From Paenibacillus_E sp040812395 (lineage in GTDB: Bacteria; Bacillota; Bacilli; Paenibacillales; NBRC-103111), in assembly GCF_040812395.1 (NCBI RefSeq), contig NZ_JBFNXH010000009.1:62001-126000 (forward strand): DNA of 64,000 bases, in the 5' to 3' direction. The notes under the pieces were generated by a model that saw nothing but the letters and a program-made list of their open reading frames with translations, was not told the DNA's origin and searched no databases. This document shows, one piece after another, positions 18,974-27,568 of this stretch (its first letter is position 1; every line of letters begins with the position of its first letter). Both the position numbers and the translations under genes were made by a program.

Positions 18974-19279
18974 ATCAATACCTCCCTTTTGTTGATACCT
19001 CCTCAGTATAAGGGGGATTGCAGCCAGCCAAAACCGGACAATGCTAAGAGTCGTACCGGAGAAATCTAAGGTATTTGAGGAGGGTGCACAAGAAAAAGCC
19101 GTCCAGCACATTTGAAAATCATGCTAAACGGCGATTATTGTTTATTCTGAAGCCGGGAGAAACCCCATAGAAATAGATAGCCGATTCCAGCTATTTACGC
19201 ACAGCCAACCTGAGGTACCAGCTTCATTACCTGATAAATGTCAAATCGAAGGGTCATACGGAACCCCCCGCTTGACGCA
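18974..19279. other. Upstream region of the importer operon
   Basis: The 306 bp contain the promoter side of the binding-protein operon (minus strand; a TATACT box near 19006 preceded 17 bp upstream by a weak TTTTGG) and the minus-strand terminator at 19093-19132. I see no other gene. Confidence 0.5.
19093..19132 (-). terminator. Intrinsic terminator, minus strand
   Basis: On the minus strand GCCGTTTAGCA and TGCTGGACGGC form a stem with two mismatches and a loop of about 13 nt, followed by TTTTTCTT. It would stop transcription coming from the monooxygenase/WYL/YdeI genes and DinB remnant before the importer operon. Confidence 0.75.
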
Positions 19280-19408
19280 TCAGGACTGTAATTTGGCCGC
19301 GGTGATGAATTTCATGCCGTAACGAATAACGTAAAGAAGCGCCGTTCGGCCAATCTTCACCGAATACTGAACGCTTTGAACAAGCGACTCATCAGTCCTG
19401 GTGAACAT
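19220..19408 (-). pseudogene. DinB-family protein remnant, frameshifted
   Basis: A strong ribosome site (ATAGGAGG) precedes an ATG at 19408 that opens a 42-codon frame ending at 19280. In a shifted frame the same DNA encodes LRYSLRHEIHHRGQITVLMR, the conserved C-terminal signature of DinB-family metal-binding proteins (HxxxHRGQ). The natural gene is therefore broken by at least one frameshift, lacks the N-terminal two-thirds of a normal ~150-residue DinB protein, and loses similarity after the signature. It shares direction with the decaying genes upstream. Confidence 0.75.
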
Positions 19409-19486
19409 GCCTAATTCCTCCTATAAAATTATGATCTTACACAGTTCATAATAAAGACCTATCGCTGACACTTACGGTCAGTAATT

Positions 19487-19789
19487 TCAGAACCCCTTGC
19501 CCCCTATTGGCCGCAGCTTCACCTGCTCGACGCCCGCGATGAATGATCTGCCGCGCTGGATCAATGCCCATACCTTCTCATCCCTTAGGGACCCCGCATG
19601 CGCTTCGGCATCCCGCCATAACTCCGTTACCCATATGCTAACCAGGTCATCTTCTGCTAGGTTGACGATATACAATTCACAGCCTTCCATTGACTTCAAT
19701 AGCTCGGCCGCTTCCAGCAAAATTTGCACAAGGGCATCCCGCTGACCCGGATGAGCGGTCAATTTTCCGTACATGGCAAATTTATTCAT
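19487..19789 (-). CDS. ABM-domain monooxygenase-like protein
   Basis: The 100-residue protein is a single antibiotic-biosynthesis-monooxygenase (ABM) ferredoxin-like domain (FAMYGKLTAHPGQRDALVQI, then CELYIVN and VSIWVTELWRDAEAHAGS). Members are small dimeric quinol or heme-type monooxygenases; the substrate here is unknown. I chose the ATG at 19789 with GAGGAG 8 nt upstream; this site overlaps the last codons of the WYL gene, so the two are coupled. Confidence 0.8.
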   Translation of the reverse strand: MNKFAMYGKLTAHPGQRDALVQILLEAAELLKSMEGCELYIVNLAEDDLVSIWVTELWRDAEAHAGSLRDEKVWALIQRGRSFIAGVEQVKLRPIGGKGF

Positions 19790-19794
19790 GTCCA

Positions 19795-20490
19795 TCACTC
19801 CTCATTATCTATCGTTATCGATTTCATTGATGCATAATGCGCCGTGATGCCGCTGCTTATTTCCACCAGCTTCTCAATAAGAAAGCTCGGCTCCAGAATC
19901 GTAAACGATTTGCCGTAAGGGAGCAGAAAATAAGGCACATAGGACTGCAAAGAAGGCACGCCGAGCTTAAATAACGCTTGGCCATCACTCCGCTCCACAA
20001 GCGCATGGCCAAATAGCCAATGCTGGCATAAGAGATCCAGTGCTGGCTCATGCCCTTGTATCCTTACTGCTACAAGGGATTCCGCATCAAGGGCGTCGGG
20101 CAGCAAATTGCCCATCAGAAATGCTTTAGCCGAAAAAGCGGCTGGACGCTCGAATTGTCGATCGGTCGTTTCCAATTTTGCAATGCGATCCGCTCTGAAG
20201 CTGCGCAGCTCCTGGCGCAAGCTGCAAAACCCAACGGCATACCAACTGCCCTTCCAATGGATAATGCCGTAGGGATCAAATATGCGCTGGGTAGGGGCTC
20301 CCGTTCCCTTAGCGTACTCCATCTTCAAAGCCTGGCCTGAAGCTGACGCTTCCTCCAGTACGCTTAGAACGTCCCGGAGCTTCTCTTCAACCGGCGGATG
20401 GATGACGGATAGCCCTCCACGATGACGCTCGATATGATCGAGCTGTTCCTCATTCGTGTAGCGTTTCAGCTTGTCGACCGCCCGGTTCAA
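19795..20490 (-). CDS. WYL-domain protein, N-terminally truncated YafY-type regulator
   Basis: The 231-residue frame starts with TTG at 20490 and encodes the C-terminal ligand-binding half of a YafY-type regulator: a WYL domain at about 45-120 (IFDPYGIIHWKGSWYAVGFC, LRSFRADRI) and a WCX domain after it. The N-terminal winged helix (about 60-110 residues in full-length members) is absent. Upstream codons in the same frame (ETALNRAVDKLKRY) still look like the middle of a YafY protein, so the gene was probably cut by a deletion that joined it to the 3' end of the YdeI-like gene. Without a DNA-binding domain it may be a pseudogene or a stand-alone sensor. Confidence 0.75.
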   Translation of the reverse strand: MNRAVDKLKRYTNEEQLDHIERHRGGLSVIHPPVEEKLRDVLSVLEEASASGQALKMEYAKGTGAPTQRIFDPYGIIHWKGSWYAVGFCSLRQELRSFRADRIAKLETTDRQFERPAAFSAKAFLMGNLLPDALDAESLVAVRIQGHEPALDLLCQHWLFGHALVERSDGQALFKLGVPSLQSYVPYFLLPYGKSFTILEPSFLIEKLVEISSGITAHYASMKSITIDNEE

Positions 20491-21026
20491 TGCCGTTTCT
20501 CCCGGGTTTCTTGCTTCTTGGCACTATGAATTCGAAAAAGAATTGCAAATTTATTTTGTTTATCCAGAGACTCATAAAATATCTTCGCTTTGACATTCCG
20601 CTCCAGCTCGATAGCGAAGTCGTCAGGCAGGGACGCGGCACTTTGCGATGCGTAGGCCTTATCCCATAATCCGTTCTGTTTGGCAACTTCAATCGCCTGA
20701 AGTCCGGATGGCCTCATTCGTCCAATTGCCATCAAATGCTCCGCCTTATCTTTATTTACTTTCGACCAGATGCTCTTTGCCCTCCGGGGAGTAAAGCGTT
20801 GAAGCCATGTTTGTTCATCCAAAGCTTCTTTCTGGCTGTCGACCCATCCGTAGCACAATGCGCATTCGAGTGCTTCCTCGTAGGTTACGGAGACGATGCC
20901 GGCATGTTTTTTTGCGATTTGCAGTCGAATTCCAGGTGAAGTATCATGATGATTTTCAAGCCAGTTCTCGAGCAATGATGGCTCTGCAAAGAGAAGTATC
21001 GGCAGTTCATTGGATTTCTTGCTCAT
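20487..21026 (-). CDS. YdeI/OmpD-associated family protein, clipped C-terminus
   Basis: The 179-residue protein has the YdeI family pattern (EEALECALCYGWVDSQ, RFTPRRAKSIWSKVN, then LPDDFAIELERN and FAILFRIHSAKKQETREKR). Family members normally continue 15-25 residues beyond the ETRxKR motif; here a stop codon follows at once, and the TTG start of the WYL frame overlaps it. This supports a deletion junction at about 20490-20520. GGGGGA precedes the ATG. Biochemical role unknown; relatives have been linked to stress or peptide resistance. Confidence 0.75.
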   Translation of the reverse strand: MSKKSNELPILLFAEPSLLENWLENHHDTSPGIRLQIAKKHAGIVSVTYEEALECALCYGWVDSQKEALDEQTWLQRFTPRRAKSIWSKVNKDKAEHLMAIGRMRPSGLQAIEVAKQNGLWDKAYASQSAASLPDDFAIELERNVKAKIFYESLDKQNKFAILFRIHSAKKQETREKRH

Positions 21027-21085
21027 TTGTATCGTCCCCCTACTTGAAATTGTACCTAATCATTCCTGACAGATACAGTCAGTGA

Positions 21086-21230
21086 TTATTTCGTGATTTG
21101 AGCCAATTCATCCTGCACATCTACATCCTCTTTGTTCACGATACTGCTTACTGCATGCATGAAATTCTCATATTGCAACGGATGAATAAGACTGCGATCA
21201 AGATAAGGAAATAGACCTCTAGTTTGACTG
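21086..21230 (-). pseudogene. C-terminal coding remnant, family not recognised
   Basis: On the minus strand an open stretch of about 47 codons reads EDFSSQTRGLFPYLDRSLIH followed by a helical QYENFMHAV segment and a hydrophilic tail ending at a TAA at 21086. An in-frame stop lies directly upstream and no start or ribosome site is visible, so it looks like the tail of a lost gene. The codon pattern looks coding but I cannot name the family. Confidence 0.4.
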
Positions 21231-21485
21231 GAGAAATCCTCTTAACAGATGTCGCTATCTGGGTGTTTCAACGCCTCAGGTACGATTGTGTGTTTGTAGG
21301 CTTCAACCCCAGCTAGTTACCGTTAAGTCACCTAAAGCATTAGCCTCGGCTAGTGTCTTGAAGCTCTGATCATCTTCCGGCAAGATGGACATAATGTCCC
21401 GCATTTCATTGTCAGCAATTCCGGTTTCAAGATGCCTCTTGCAAGACTAACATCTTGTGATTAGTCTGGAATTGGCTAGCATAAA

Positions 21486-21663
21486 GGAACTGTGGTACGC
21501 TATCCACCCTCTTTGTTGCTAAATGGAACATCTGGGGGAACTACAGTTCGCTATTCACTGTTTCTAACTGCATATCACACCAATTTTGCGCAAATAGAGC
21601 TCCCCAGTTCCGCCAAAATCAGATTGTCCTACCTTTTTCGCACAATAGCGAACTGTAGTTCCG
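21486..21663. repeat. 178-bp intergenic four-block dyad element, copy C
   Basis: GGAAC at offsets 0 and 51, GTTCC at offsets 121 and 172; exactly the length and spacing of the copies at 14973 and 56766. The second block (GGAACTACAGTTCGCTATT) is nearly a perfect inverted copy of the fourth (AATAGCGAACTGTAGTTCC), showing the dyad best of all copies. Confidence 0.7.
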
Positions 21664-21693
21664 CCAGCTACAACCACAAGCTAACTTAACATC

Positions 21694-21741
21694 AAAAAAA
21701 GCAGCCCCAACTGGCCGAAAATGGCCAAACGGAACTGCTTT
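21694..21741 (-). terminator. Intrinsic terminator of the aminopeptidase operon
   Basis: On the minus strand AAGCAG pairs with CTGCTT around an inner TTGGCC / GGCCAG stem, followed by TTTTTTT. It starts about 20 bp after the aminopeptidase stop codon. Confidence 0.85.
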
Positions 21742-21762
21742 TACTATTTATCTAGCTATGCC

Positions 21763-22878
21763 TTACTTCAAATTCTCCGGGTTCAACTGAAGAAGCTCCG
21801 GCAAAACGAAAATGCCGTCCTTCCGGATGAGCACATCGTCGAACCAGATTTCGCCGCCGCCGTACTCCGGGCGTTGAATATTGACGATATCCCAGTGCAG
21901 CGAGGATTTGTTGCCGTTGTACGCGTCGTCGTAGCAGTTGCCCGGCGTGAAGTGGAAGCTGCCGTCGATTTTCTCGTCGAACAACGTATCCTTCATCGGA
22001 TGCTGAATGTACGGATTCACGCCGATGGCGAATTCACCCACATAACGCGCGCCTTCATCCATATCGAAAATTTCGTTAATGCGTGCCGTATCATTCGACG
22101 TTGCACCCACAATTTTGCCATCTTTAAATTCCAGCACGATATTTTCGAAAGTAAATCCGTCATGCGGCGTAGGCGTATTGAACGAAATTACGCCATTCAC
22201 GGAATCACGCACTGGCGCGGAATACACTTCGCCGTCCGGGATGTTCAAGCCCCCATCGCATTTGATGCTGCCGATACCCTTGATCGAGAACGTTAAGTCA
22301 GTTCCCGGTCCAACGAGACGCACTTTATCCGTGCGATCCATCAGCTCTTTTAGCGCATCCATCGCTTTGGACATTTTGCCGTAATCCATGGTACAGACGT
22401 TGAAGTAGAACTCTTCGAAAGCTTCTGTGCTCATGCTGGCCAATTGCGCCATCGAAGGCGTTGGATAACGCAGAACCACCCATCTTGTATCCTTAACCCG
22501 GACATCAAAATGAACTTGTTGATAATAAATCGAATTATATAACTTCATGCGGTCAGCCGGGATGTCCGACATCTCATAGATGTTGGCTCCGCCACGAACG
22601 CCTATGTAGCCTTGCATTTGTTTCATTTGATGAACGTCCGCATCTGCCCAGGTCTGCATTTGCGCTTCCGTACTATTCATGACGAGCTCGCGGATGATCG
22701 CATGATCGCGGATATTGACATAAGGATGAGCGCCCGCGGCGTGAACTTTCTTCACCAGTTCTTTAACTAACGCGGAATCGATGCCGTAAGCTTCAATTAA
22801 AATGTTCTCGCCGGGCTGCGCTTTAACCGAATAGTTCACAAGGACATCAGCAAGCTTCGTTAATCTGGGGTCCAACAT
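21763..22878 (-). CDS. M29-family metallo-aminopeptidase
   Basis: The 371-residue protein belongs to the thermophilic aminopeptidase family (M29; AmpS/AmpT/PepS type). Features include the N-terminal ADVLVNYSVKAQPGENILIE, the central FSIKGIGSIKCDGGLNIPDG and the C-terminal metal site: Glu in ARYVGEFAIG, His in GSFHFTPGNCYDDAY, Tyr/Asp there and His/Asp in SSLHWDIV. These fit a dinuclear metal centre. The length matches the family. It starts 2 bp after the stop of a winged-helix gene, which is probably its regulator in one operon, and ends before a strong terminator. Likely cytosolic peptide trimming. Confidence 0.92.
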   Translation of the reverse strand: MLDPRLTKLADVLVNYSVKAQPGENILIEAYGIDSALVKELVKKVHAAGAHPYVNIRDHAIIRELVMNSTEAQMQTWADADVHQMKQMQGYIGVRGGANIYEMSDIPADRMKLYNSIYYQQVHFDVRVKDTRWVVLRYPTPSMAQLASMSTEAFEEFYFNVCTMDYGKMSKAMDALKELMDRTDKVRLVGPGTDLTFSIKGIGSIKCDGGLNIPDGEVYSAPVRDSVNGVISFNTPTPHDGFTFENIVLEFKDGKIVGATSNDTARINEIFDMDEGARYVGEFAIGVNPYIQHPMKDTLFDEKIDGSFHFTPGNCYDDAYNGNKSSLHWDIVNIQRPEYGGGEIWFDDVLIRKDGIFVLPELLQLNPENLK

Positions 22879-22880
22879 GT

Positions 22881-23486
22881 TTATCTCTCCTCTTCTTCTT
22901 CGATGGGGTCAAAGGATGGCCCACCCGTTTGAAAGCCAACCGTAGTCAAATAAAACCATTCCCCGTTCTCTTCCTGTTGTGAATCAAGCTCGAAGATGAG
23001 CGCGCGAAACTTCCTGATCCATTCCGTATACGTTTCTTTACTCATCTTGACTTCAACCTGCGTCATAATAATCGGCCATTGCGTACGGTCGGGAGATGGA
23101 ATCTGGAAAGCCTCTTCGGGTGCTGTGATCGCCCTGCATCTGGCGTTGGAGAGAACACTTAGCGTTCTTTCGCGATAGTAATTTTCTACCTCGGAAACGT
23201 AGGGAAGCAGACTTTCGCTTGGAACGAAGCCGCGGGCAACAGCACGATAAAACTTCTGCAAAATGCCATTCTTGAGTTCAGTGCGGACAACCGAAATAAA
23301 ACCGTGCTTCTCTAATTCGTTCAGATGGTAATGCACCTTAGCGCGCGCCATGCCTAATAGTTTAGCCAATTGTTGGCCGGTGTACGCTTTCTCGATCAAA
23401 TATTGGAGCACCTTCGCACGTAGGGGATCGCTCACCGTTTTTAATTGTTCCAAATCTTCAATGATATAAATCGGCTGCAGCTTCAA
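22881..23486 (-). CDS. ArsR-like winged-helix transcriptional regulator
   Basis: The 201-residue protein has a winged helix at about residues 8-90 (LEQLKTVSDPLRAKVLQYL, GQQLAKLLGMARAKVHYHLN, then HGFISVVRT) and a C-terminal domain of unknown ligand. The start is TTG at 23486, with GGGAGG 11 nt upstream. It is directly upstream of the M29 aminopeptidase gene, so control of that operon is likely. The 227 bp upstream contain only its promoter side. Confidence 0.85.
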   Translation of the reverse strand: MKLQPIYIIEDLEQLKTVSDPLRAKVLQYLIEKAYTGQQLAKLLGMARAKVHYHLNELEKHGFISVVRTELKNGILQKFYRAVARGFVPSESLLPYVSEVENYYRERTLSVLSNARCRAITAPEEAFQIPSPDRTQWPIIMTQVEVKMSKETYTEWIRKFRALIFELDSQQEENGEWFYLTTVGFQTGGPSFDPIEEEEER

Positions 23487-23718
23487 CTTCGGTTCGACCT
23501 CCCTCTAATTCCCGTAGATCCGCATAGAATAACATTTATCGGCAAGCTCTTACTTTCCATAAGAGATTAATTAGACAACGGTCAAATCTTTTTAACCGTA
23601 TCATAATGCGAAAAAGAATACATGTCAATTACCCATTCTTTCAGTCAGAGCATGAATCTTACGTACTATATTCGACGCTTTAAAGGGTTAACAAGAACTA
23701 GCTTTTCTATATGTTAAC

Positions 23719-23761
23719 AAAAAGGGGCGATCCTGTCATCACTTTCGACAGAAACGCCCCT
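23719..23761 (-). terminator. Intrinsic terminator of the thiamin operon
   Basis: On the minus strand GGGGCG and CGCCCC flank an inner CTGTC / GACAG stem and are followed by TTTTT. It begins a few bases after the thiC stop codon. Confidence 0.88.
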
Positions 23762-23768
23762 GGATAAA

Positions 23769-25547
23769 TTAATTATAAATGCGGCTTCCTGCTTCGCGGA
23801 ATTCCTTCGCTTTCTCTTCCATTGCGCTGGTAAGTGCGGCCTCTTCTTCAAGCCCTTTCGCATGCGCAATTTGTCGGATATCCTGCGTGATGCGCATGGA
23901 ACAGAATTTGGGACCGCACATGGAGCAGAAATGCGCCGTTTTCGCGCCTTCGGCCGGCAGCGTCTCATCGTGATACTCGATTGCGCGTTCCGGATCGAGC
24001 GAGAGATTGAACTGGTCGCGCCAGCGGAATTCAAAGCGCGCCTTCGACAGCGCGTTATCGCGAATCTGCGCGCCTGGGTGGCCCTTGGCCAGATCGGCGG
24101 CGTGCGCGGCGATTTTGTAGGTGACGACGCCTTCGCGGACGTCGTTCTTGTTCGGGAGGCCAAGATGCTCCTTCGGCGTCACATAACACAGCATCGCCGT
24201 GCCGAACGAACCGATCATCGCCGCCCCGATGGCGGAGGTGATGTGGTCGTAGCCCGGCGCAATATCGGTCGTCAGCGGCCCAAGCGTGTAGAACGGCGCT
24301 TCCTTGCAGACCTCCAGCTGACGGTCCATGTTTTCCTTGATCAGGTGCATCGGCACATGACCCGGCCCTTCAACCATCACTTGGACGTCATGACGCCAAG
24401 CGATCTCAGTCAGCTCTCCGAGTGTTTCCAGCTCGGCGAATTGGGCTTCATCGTTCGCATCGGCGATTGAGCCGGGGCGCAAACCGTCGCCGAGAGAGAA
24501 GGCGACATCGTAGGCTTTCATGATTTCGCAGATGTCTTCGAAATGCGTATAAAGGAAGTTTTCTTTGTGGTGCGCGAGGCACCAAGCCGCCATGATGGAG
24601 CCGCCACGGGAGACAATGCCGGTTACCCGCTGCGCCGTCATTGGAATGTAGCGCAGCAAGACGCCCGCATGAATCGTGAAATAGCTGACGCCCTGCTCCG
24701 CCTGCTCAATCAGCGTATCCCGGTAAACCTCCCACGTGAGATCCTCCGCTTTGCCGTTTACTTTCTCCAGCGCTTGGTACAGCGGCACCGTGCCGACAGG
24801 AACTGGCGAGTTGCGAATGATCCATTCGCGGGTGGTATGAATATTTTTTCCCGTCGATAAATCCATGATGGTGTCCGCCCCCCAACGGGTGGCCCACGTC
24901 ATTTTCTCCACTTCTTCCTCAATCGACGAGGCGACTGCTGAATTCCCAATGTTGGCATTAATTTTCACGAGGAAATTGCGCCCGATAATCATGGGTTCGC
25001 TTTCCGGATGATTAATATTAGAAGGAATAATTGCACGGCCCCTGGCAACTTCGTCACGAACATATGCAGCATCCATATTTTCACGAATCGCAATATACTC
25101 CATCTCCGGTGTGATGATGCCTCGGCGAGCGTAATGCATTTGCGTTACGTTGTGTCCTTCCTTGGCCCTGAGTGGTCTGCGCTGTAATCCGGGAAATAGT
25201 TCTGCGGCTCCCTTCGCTTCCGATGAAAAAAGTCCGTTATCCTCCGGCTTTACCTCACGACCGACGTAGGATTCAACATCTCCGCGTTCTTCGATCCATG
25301 GCAAGCGATTGGCTGGCAGCCCTTTGCGAATATCTGTCTGGAGCTCTACGTCGGTATAAACGCCACTCGTGTCGTACACCTGAACAGGTTCGTTCGCAAT
25401 TTCTTCCCCAAACATATTCGTGGATGAAGCCAGCGATATCTCCCTCATTGGCACTTGGATATCTGGTCTGGAACCTTGTACATACACTTTGCGGCTCCCT
25501 GGAAAAGCCGAGATTTGTACAGTTTCGACTTCATTTTTAGCAGTCAC
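23769..25547 (-). CDS. thiC: Phosphomethylpyrimidine synthase ThiC
   Basis: The 592-residue radical-SAM enzyme converts aminoimidazole ribotide to HMP phosphate, the pyrimidine half of thiamin. The 4Fe-4S ligand motif CSMCGPKFC is at residues 541-549, near the C-terminus as expected for this noncanonical radical-SAM family; the core includes NIGNSAVASSIEEEVEK, STGKNIHTTREWIIRNSPVP and VEGPGHVPMH. The start is GTG at 25547, overlapping the thiE end by 11 nt. It is the last gene of thiD-thiE-thiC, followed by a terminator. Length is normal for bacterial ThiC. Confidence 0.97.
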   Translation of the reverse strand: MTAKNEVETVQISAFPGSRKVYVQGSRPDIQVPMREISLASSTNMFGEEIANEPVQVYDTSGVYTDVELQTDIRKGLPANRLPWIEERGDVESYVGREVKPEDNGLFSSEAKGAAELFPGLQRRPLRAKEGHNVTQMHYARRGIITPEMEYIAIRENMDAAYVRDEVARGRAIIPSNINHPESEPMIIGRNFLVKINANIGNSAVASSIEEEVEKMTWATRWGADTIMDLSTGKNIHTTREWIIRNSPVPVGTVPLYQALEKVNGKAEDLTWEVYRDTLIEQAEQGVSYFTIHAGVLLRYIPMTAQRVTGIVSRGGSIMAAWCLAHHKENFLYTHFEDICEIMKAYDVAFSLGDGLRPGSIADANDEAQFAELETLGELTEIAWRHDVQVMVEGPGHVPMHLIKENMDRQLEVCKEAPFYTLGPLTTDIAPGYDHITSAIGAAMIGSFGTAMLCYVTPKEHLGLPNKNDVREGVVTYKIAAHAADLAKGHPGAQIRDNALSKARFEFRWRDQFNLSLDPERAIEYHDETLPAEGAKTAHFCSMCGPKFCSMRITQDIRQIAHAKGLEEEAALTSAMEEKAKEFREAGSRIYN

Positions 25548-26208
25548 TATTCATTCCCCCTACATTAGTAATTGTTGCAAGCAATTCATGCGCCGCTTCG
25601 CGGGGCGAGCGAGCTTGCGAGATCGCGCTCACCACCGCCACGCCATCCGCCCCTGCGCGGATGACGGCCTTGCTGTTCGCGGCATCGATGCCCCCGATGC
25701 CGACCAAAGGAAGCCGGATGCCGCCAGCGCGCATCCGTTCGATCATGGCAGGCCCCTGGACTTCACGCGCATCGAGCTTCGTGCGCGTGGCATATTGGGG
25801 GCCTACGCCCAAGTAATCGGCGCCTGCGGCCAGCGCCGATTGCGCCTCCGGCAGATCGTGGGCCGAGACGCCCACGATCATGCCCGCGAGCCGCCGCCTT
25901 ATCTCGGCGGCGGGGGCGTCCTCTTGGCCGATGTGAATGCCATCGGCCTCCAGCTCTAGCGCAAGCCGTTCATCATCGTTCACGATGAACGGCACGCCGC
26001 GCTGCGCGCACAGCGCGCGCAGCCGGGCGCCCAGCGCGAGGCGCGCCTGCCCCTGCAGGGCGCCGGCGCCTTTCTCGCGGAACTGAAACATTGTGATGCC
26101 GCCTTCGATCGCGGCCTCCAGCACCGCGTACGGGTCAGCCCCGGCACAATTCGGGCTGCCCATCACCAAATACAAGCGCAGCGCTCGCCGCAGTTGTTCG
26201 CTGTTCAT
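25537..26208 (-). CDS. thiE: Thiamin phosphate synthase ThiE
   Basis: The 223-residue TIM-barrel protein joins HMP-PP and the thiazole phosphate. Diagnostic segments are FQFREKGAG (pyrophosphate-binding Arg and Lys), VPFIVNDDERLALELEADG, HIGQED, GVSAHDLPEA, YLGVGPQYATRTK and VGIGGIDAAN. It overlaps the thiD stop by 4 nt (ATGA) and the thiC start by 11 nt. The gene is very GC-rich with repeated GCGCG stretches. It is distinct from the TenI paralogue at 30074-30703. Confidence 0.95.
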   Translation of the reverse strand: MNSEQLRRALRLYLVMGSPNCAGADPYAVLEAAIEGGITMFQFREKGAGALQGQARLALGARLRALCAQRGVPFIVNDDERLALELEADGIHIGQEDAPAAEIRRRLAGMIVGVSAHDLPEAQSALAAGADYLGVGPQYATRTKLDAREVQGPAMIERMRAGGIRLPLVGIGGIDAANSKAVIRAGADGVAVVSAISQARSPREAAHELLATITNVGGMNSDC

Positions 26209-27128
26209 TTCACACCTCGCGTCGCAACATAGAAATCGCTGCCCGTATCAGCGTCATCGCAAACCTTGGATAGACGCGACTGTATCAACGCTTCATCCTC
26301 AGCCGCTACCCCATTCACAATCTCCCTGCACCTTAGTTGGTACGCCCAATGATTCGTTGGGCCGTGCCCGCCGCCAATGTGGAGCGGCTCAGCAATCGCC
26401 GCTTGGATGAATCGTTTTGCCAATTGAAACGATTCCTGCACGGACAAACCTTGCGCGAGACCGGAGGTAATCGCAGCAGCGAACGTGCACCCGGTTCCAT
26501 GCGTATGCCGAGTTGCCAAACGGCGTGATGTGAATTCCGTAAACGTCTCGCCATCGTACAGCAAATCTGTCGCATACTCCGTATTCCCCTCGTCGTGACC
26601 GCCTTTGATCATCACGTTCTTGCAGCCGTATTGATGAATACGCTTCGCTGCCTCCGCGCGTGAAGCTCCATCGGCGATCCGCATGCCGCTAAGCGCTTCC
26701 GCTTCCGGAATGTTCGGCGTCACCACAGTGGCGAGCGGCAGCAGCACGCGGGTCATCGTGTCTATCGCCTCCTGCTGGAGCAGAGAGGCGCCGCCTTTGG
26801 CAATCATCACCGGATCCACGACGATTCTATCCCACTTAAACGTTTGAATGGATGCGGCGACCGTCCGGATGATCTCACTGCTAAACAGCATGCCTGTTTT
26901 TAGCGCATCGGGCGTAAGATCCTCGCCAATCGAAGCCAGTTGACGTTCTATCGCTTCTGCGCTCATGGGATAAACGCCCTGTACGCCAAGCGTATTTTGC
27001 GCAGTCACTGCGGTAATAGCCGACATTCCGTAAACGCCCAGCTCTTGAAACGTCTTCAGATCGGCTTGTATACCCGCGCCCCCTCCGCTATCCGAGCCCG
27101 CAATCGTCAGCGCTTTGGATATAGACAT
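26205..27128 (-). CDS. thiD: HMP/HMP-phosphate kinase ThiD
   Basis: The 307-residue ribokinase-fold enzyme phosphorylates HMP and HMP-P. Key motifs are ALTIAGSDSGGGAGIQADLK near the N-terminus, VVDPVMIAKGG, TPNIPEAEALSG and the catalytic anion-hole motif HTHGTGCTFAAAI with Asp/Gly-Cys typical of the family. I chose the ATG at 27128, with AAGGGG 8 nt upstream, over an in-frame GTG three codons earlier. About 30 residues extend beyond the usual end. It starts the second block of thi genes, 700 bp downstream of thiG. Confidence 0.95.
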   Translation of the reverse strand: MSISKALTIAGSDSGGGAGIQADLKTFQELGVYGMSAITAVTAQNTLGVQGVYPMSAEAIERQLASIGEDLTPDALKTGMLFSSEIIRTVAASIQTFKWDRIVVDPVMIAKGGASLLQQEAIDTMTRVLLPLATVVTPNIPEAEALSGMRIADGASRAEAAKRIHQYGCKNVMIKGGHDEGNTEYATDLLYDGETFTEFTSRRLATRHTHGTGCTFAAAITSGLAQGLSVQESFQLAKRFIQAAIAEPLHIGGGHGPTNHWAYQLRCREIVNGVAAEDEALIQSRLSKVCDDADTGSDFYVATRGVK

Positions 27129-27189
27129 CGTTTTCACCCCTTTTTCAAAACTTTATTCGTAACAGATTAAGCTGATTCCTGAACAAATA

Positions 27190-27318
27190 GTACCCGACCG
27201 CATCCCGCCACTGCATGGCGCTCGCATCGTAGCCTTATAGCTCGAGAAGCTGCGTTTTTTCTCTGGAGCGGAACGTCAGTGCGCTATTTGTGAAAAAACG
27301 ACCCGAAATGCCAATTGG
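27190..27318. repeat. 129-bp direct repeat, left copy
   Basis: It is nearly identical to 27569-27697 (a few substitutions plus a small local indel) and includes AGCTCGAGAAGCTGCGTTTT and the first block of the dyad element (GGAACGTCAGTGCGCTATTT). The spacing of the two copies is 379 bp. Confidence 0.85.
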
Positions 27319-27446
27319 CGGAACGTCAGTTCGTTATTTGATGGGAATTCGGCTTAAGTTGACCAAAACTAATGAAATAAGACATCCTTGTTCCCCCTGC
27401 CTAGTCAATTAGGCATTTTGGAGGAACATAACGCACCCTAGTTCCG
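27270..27446. repeat. Intergenic four-block dyad element, copy D
   Basis: GGAAC at offsets 0 and 50, GTTCC at offsets 120 and 171; length 177 bp. Geometry agrees within 1 bp with the copies at 14973, 21486 and 56766. Blocks one and two read GGAACGTCAGTGCGCTATTT and GGAACGTCAGTTCGTTATTT. Confidence 0.65.
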
Positions 27447-27568
27447 CCAAAAGCGCTCCCATCCTGTTATTGAGCATCAAATCCAGGTCGCGCCGAGGAT
27501 CACCTTGTAAGTCAACAGTTATCCCAGCTATTCCAACACATGCTACTTCTGCCACTCCAGTTCCCCAA

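Larger units (their letters stand above)
21027..21762. other. 736-bp intergenic region with coding remnants and dyad element
   Basis: From left to right this holds a degraded reading frame (21086-21230), a second possible remnant (about 21310-21440, minus strand, TGIADNEMRDIMSILPEDD), the dyad element copy C (21486-21663) and the terminator of the aminopeptidase gene (21694-21741). No intact gene is seen. Confidence 0.6.
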
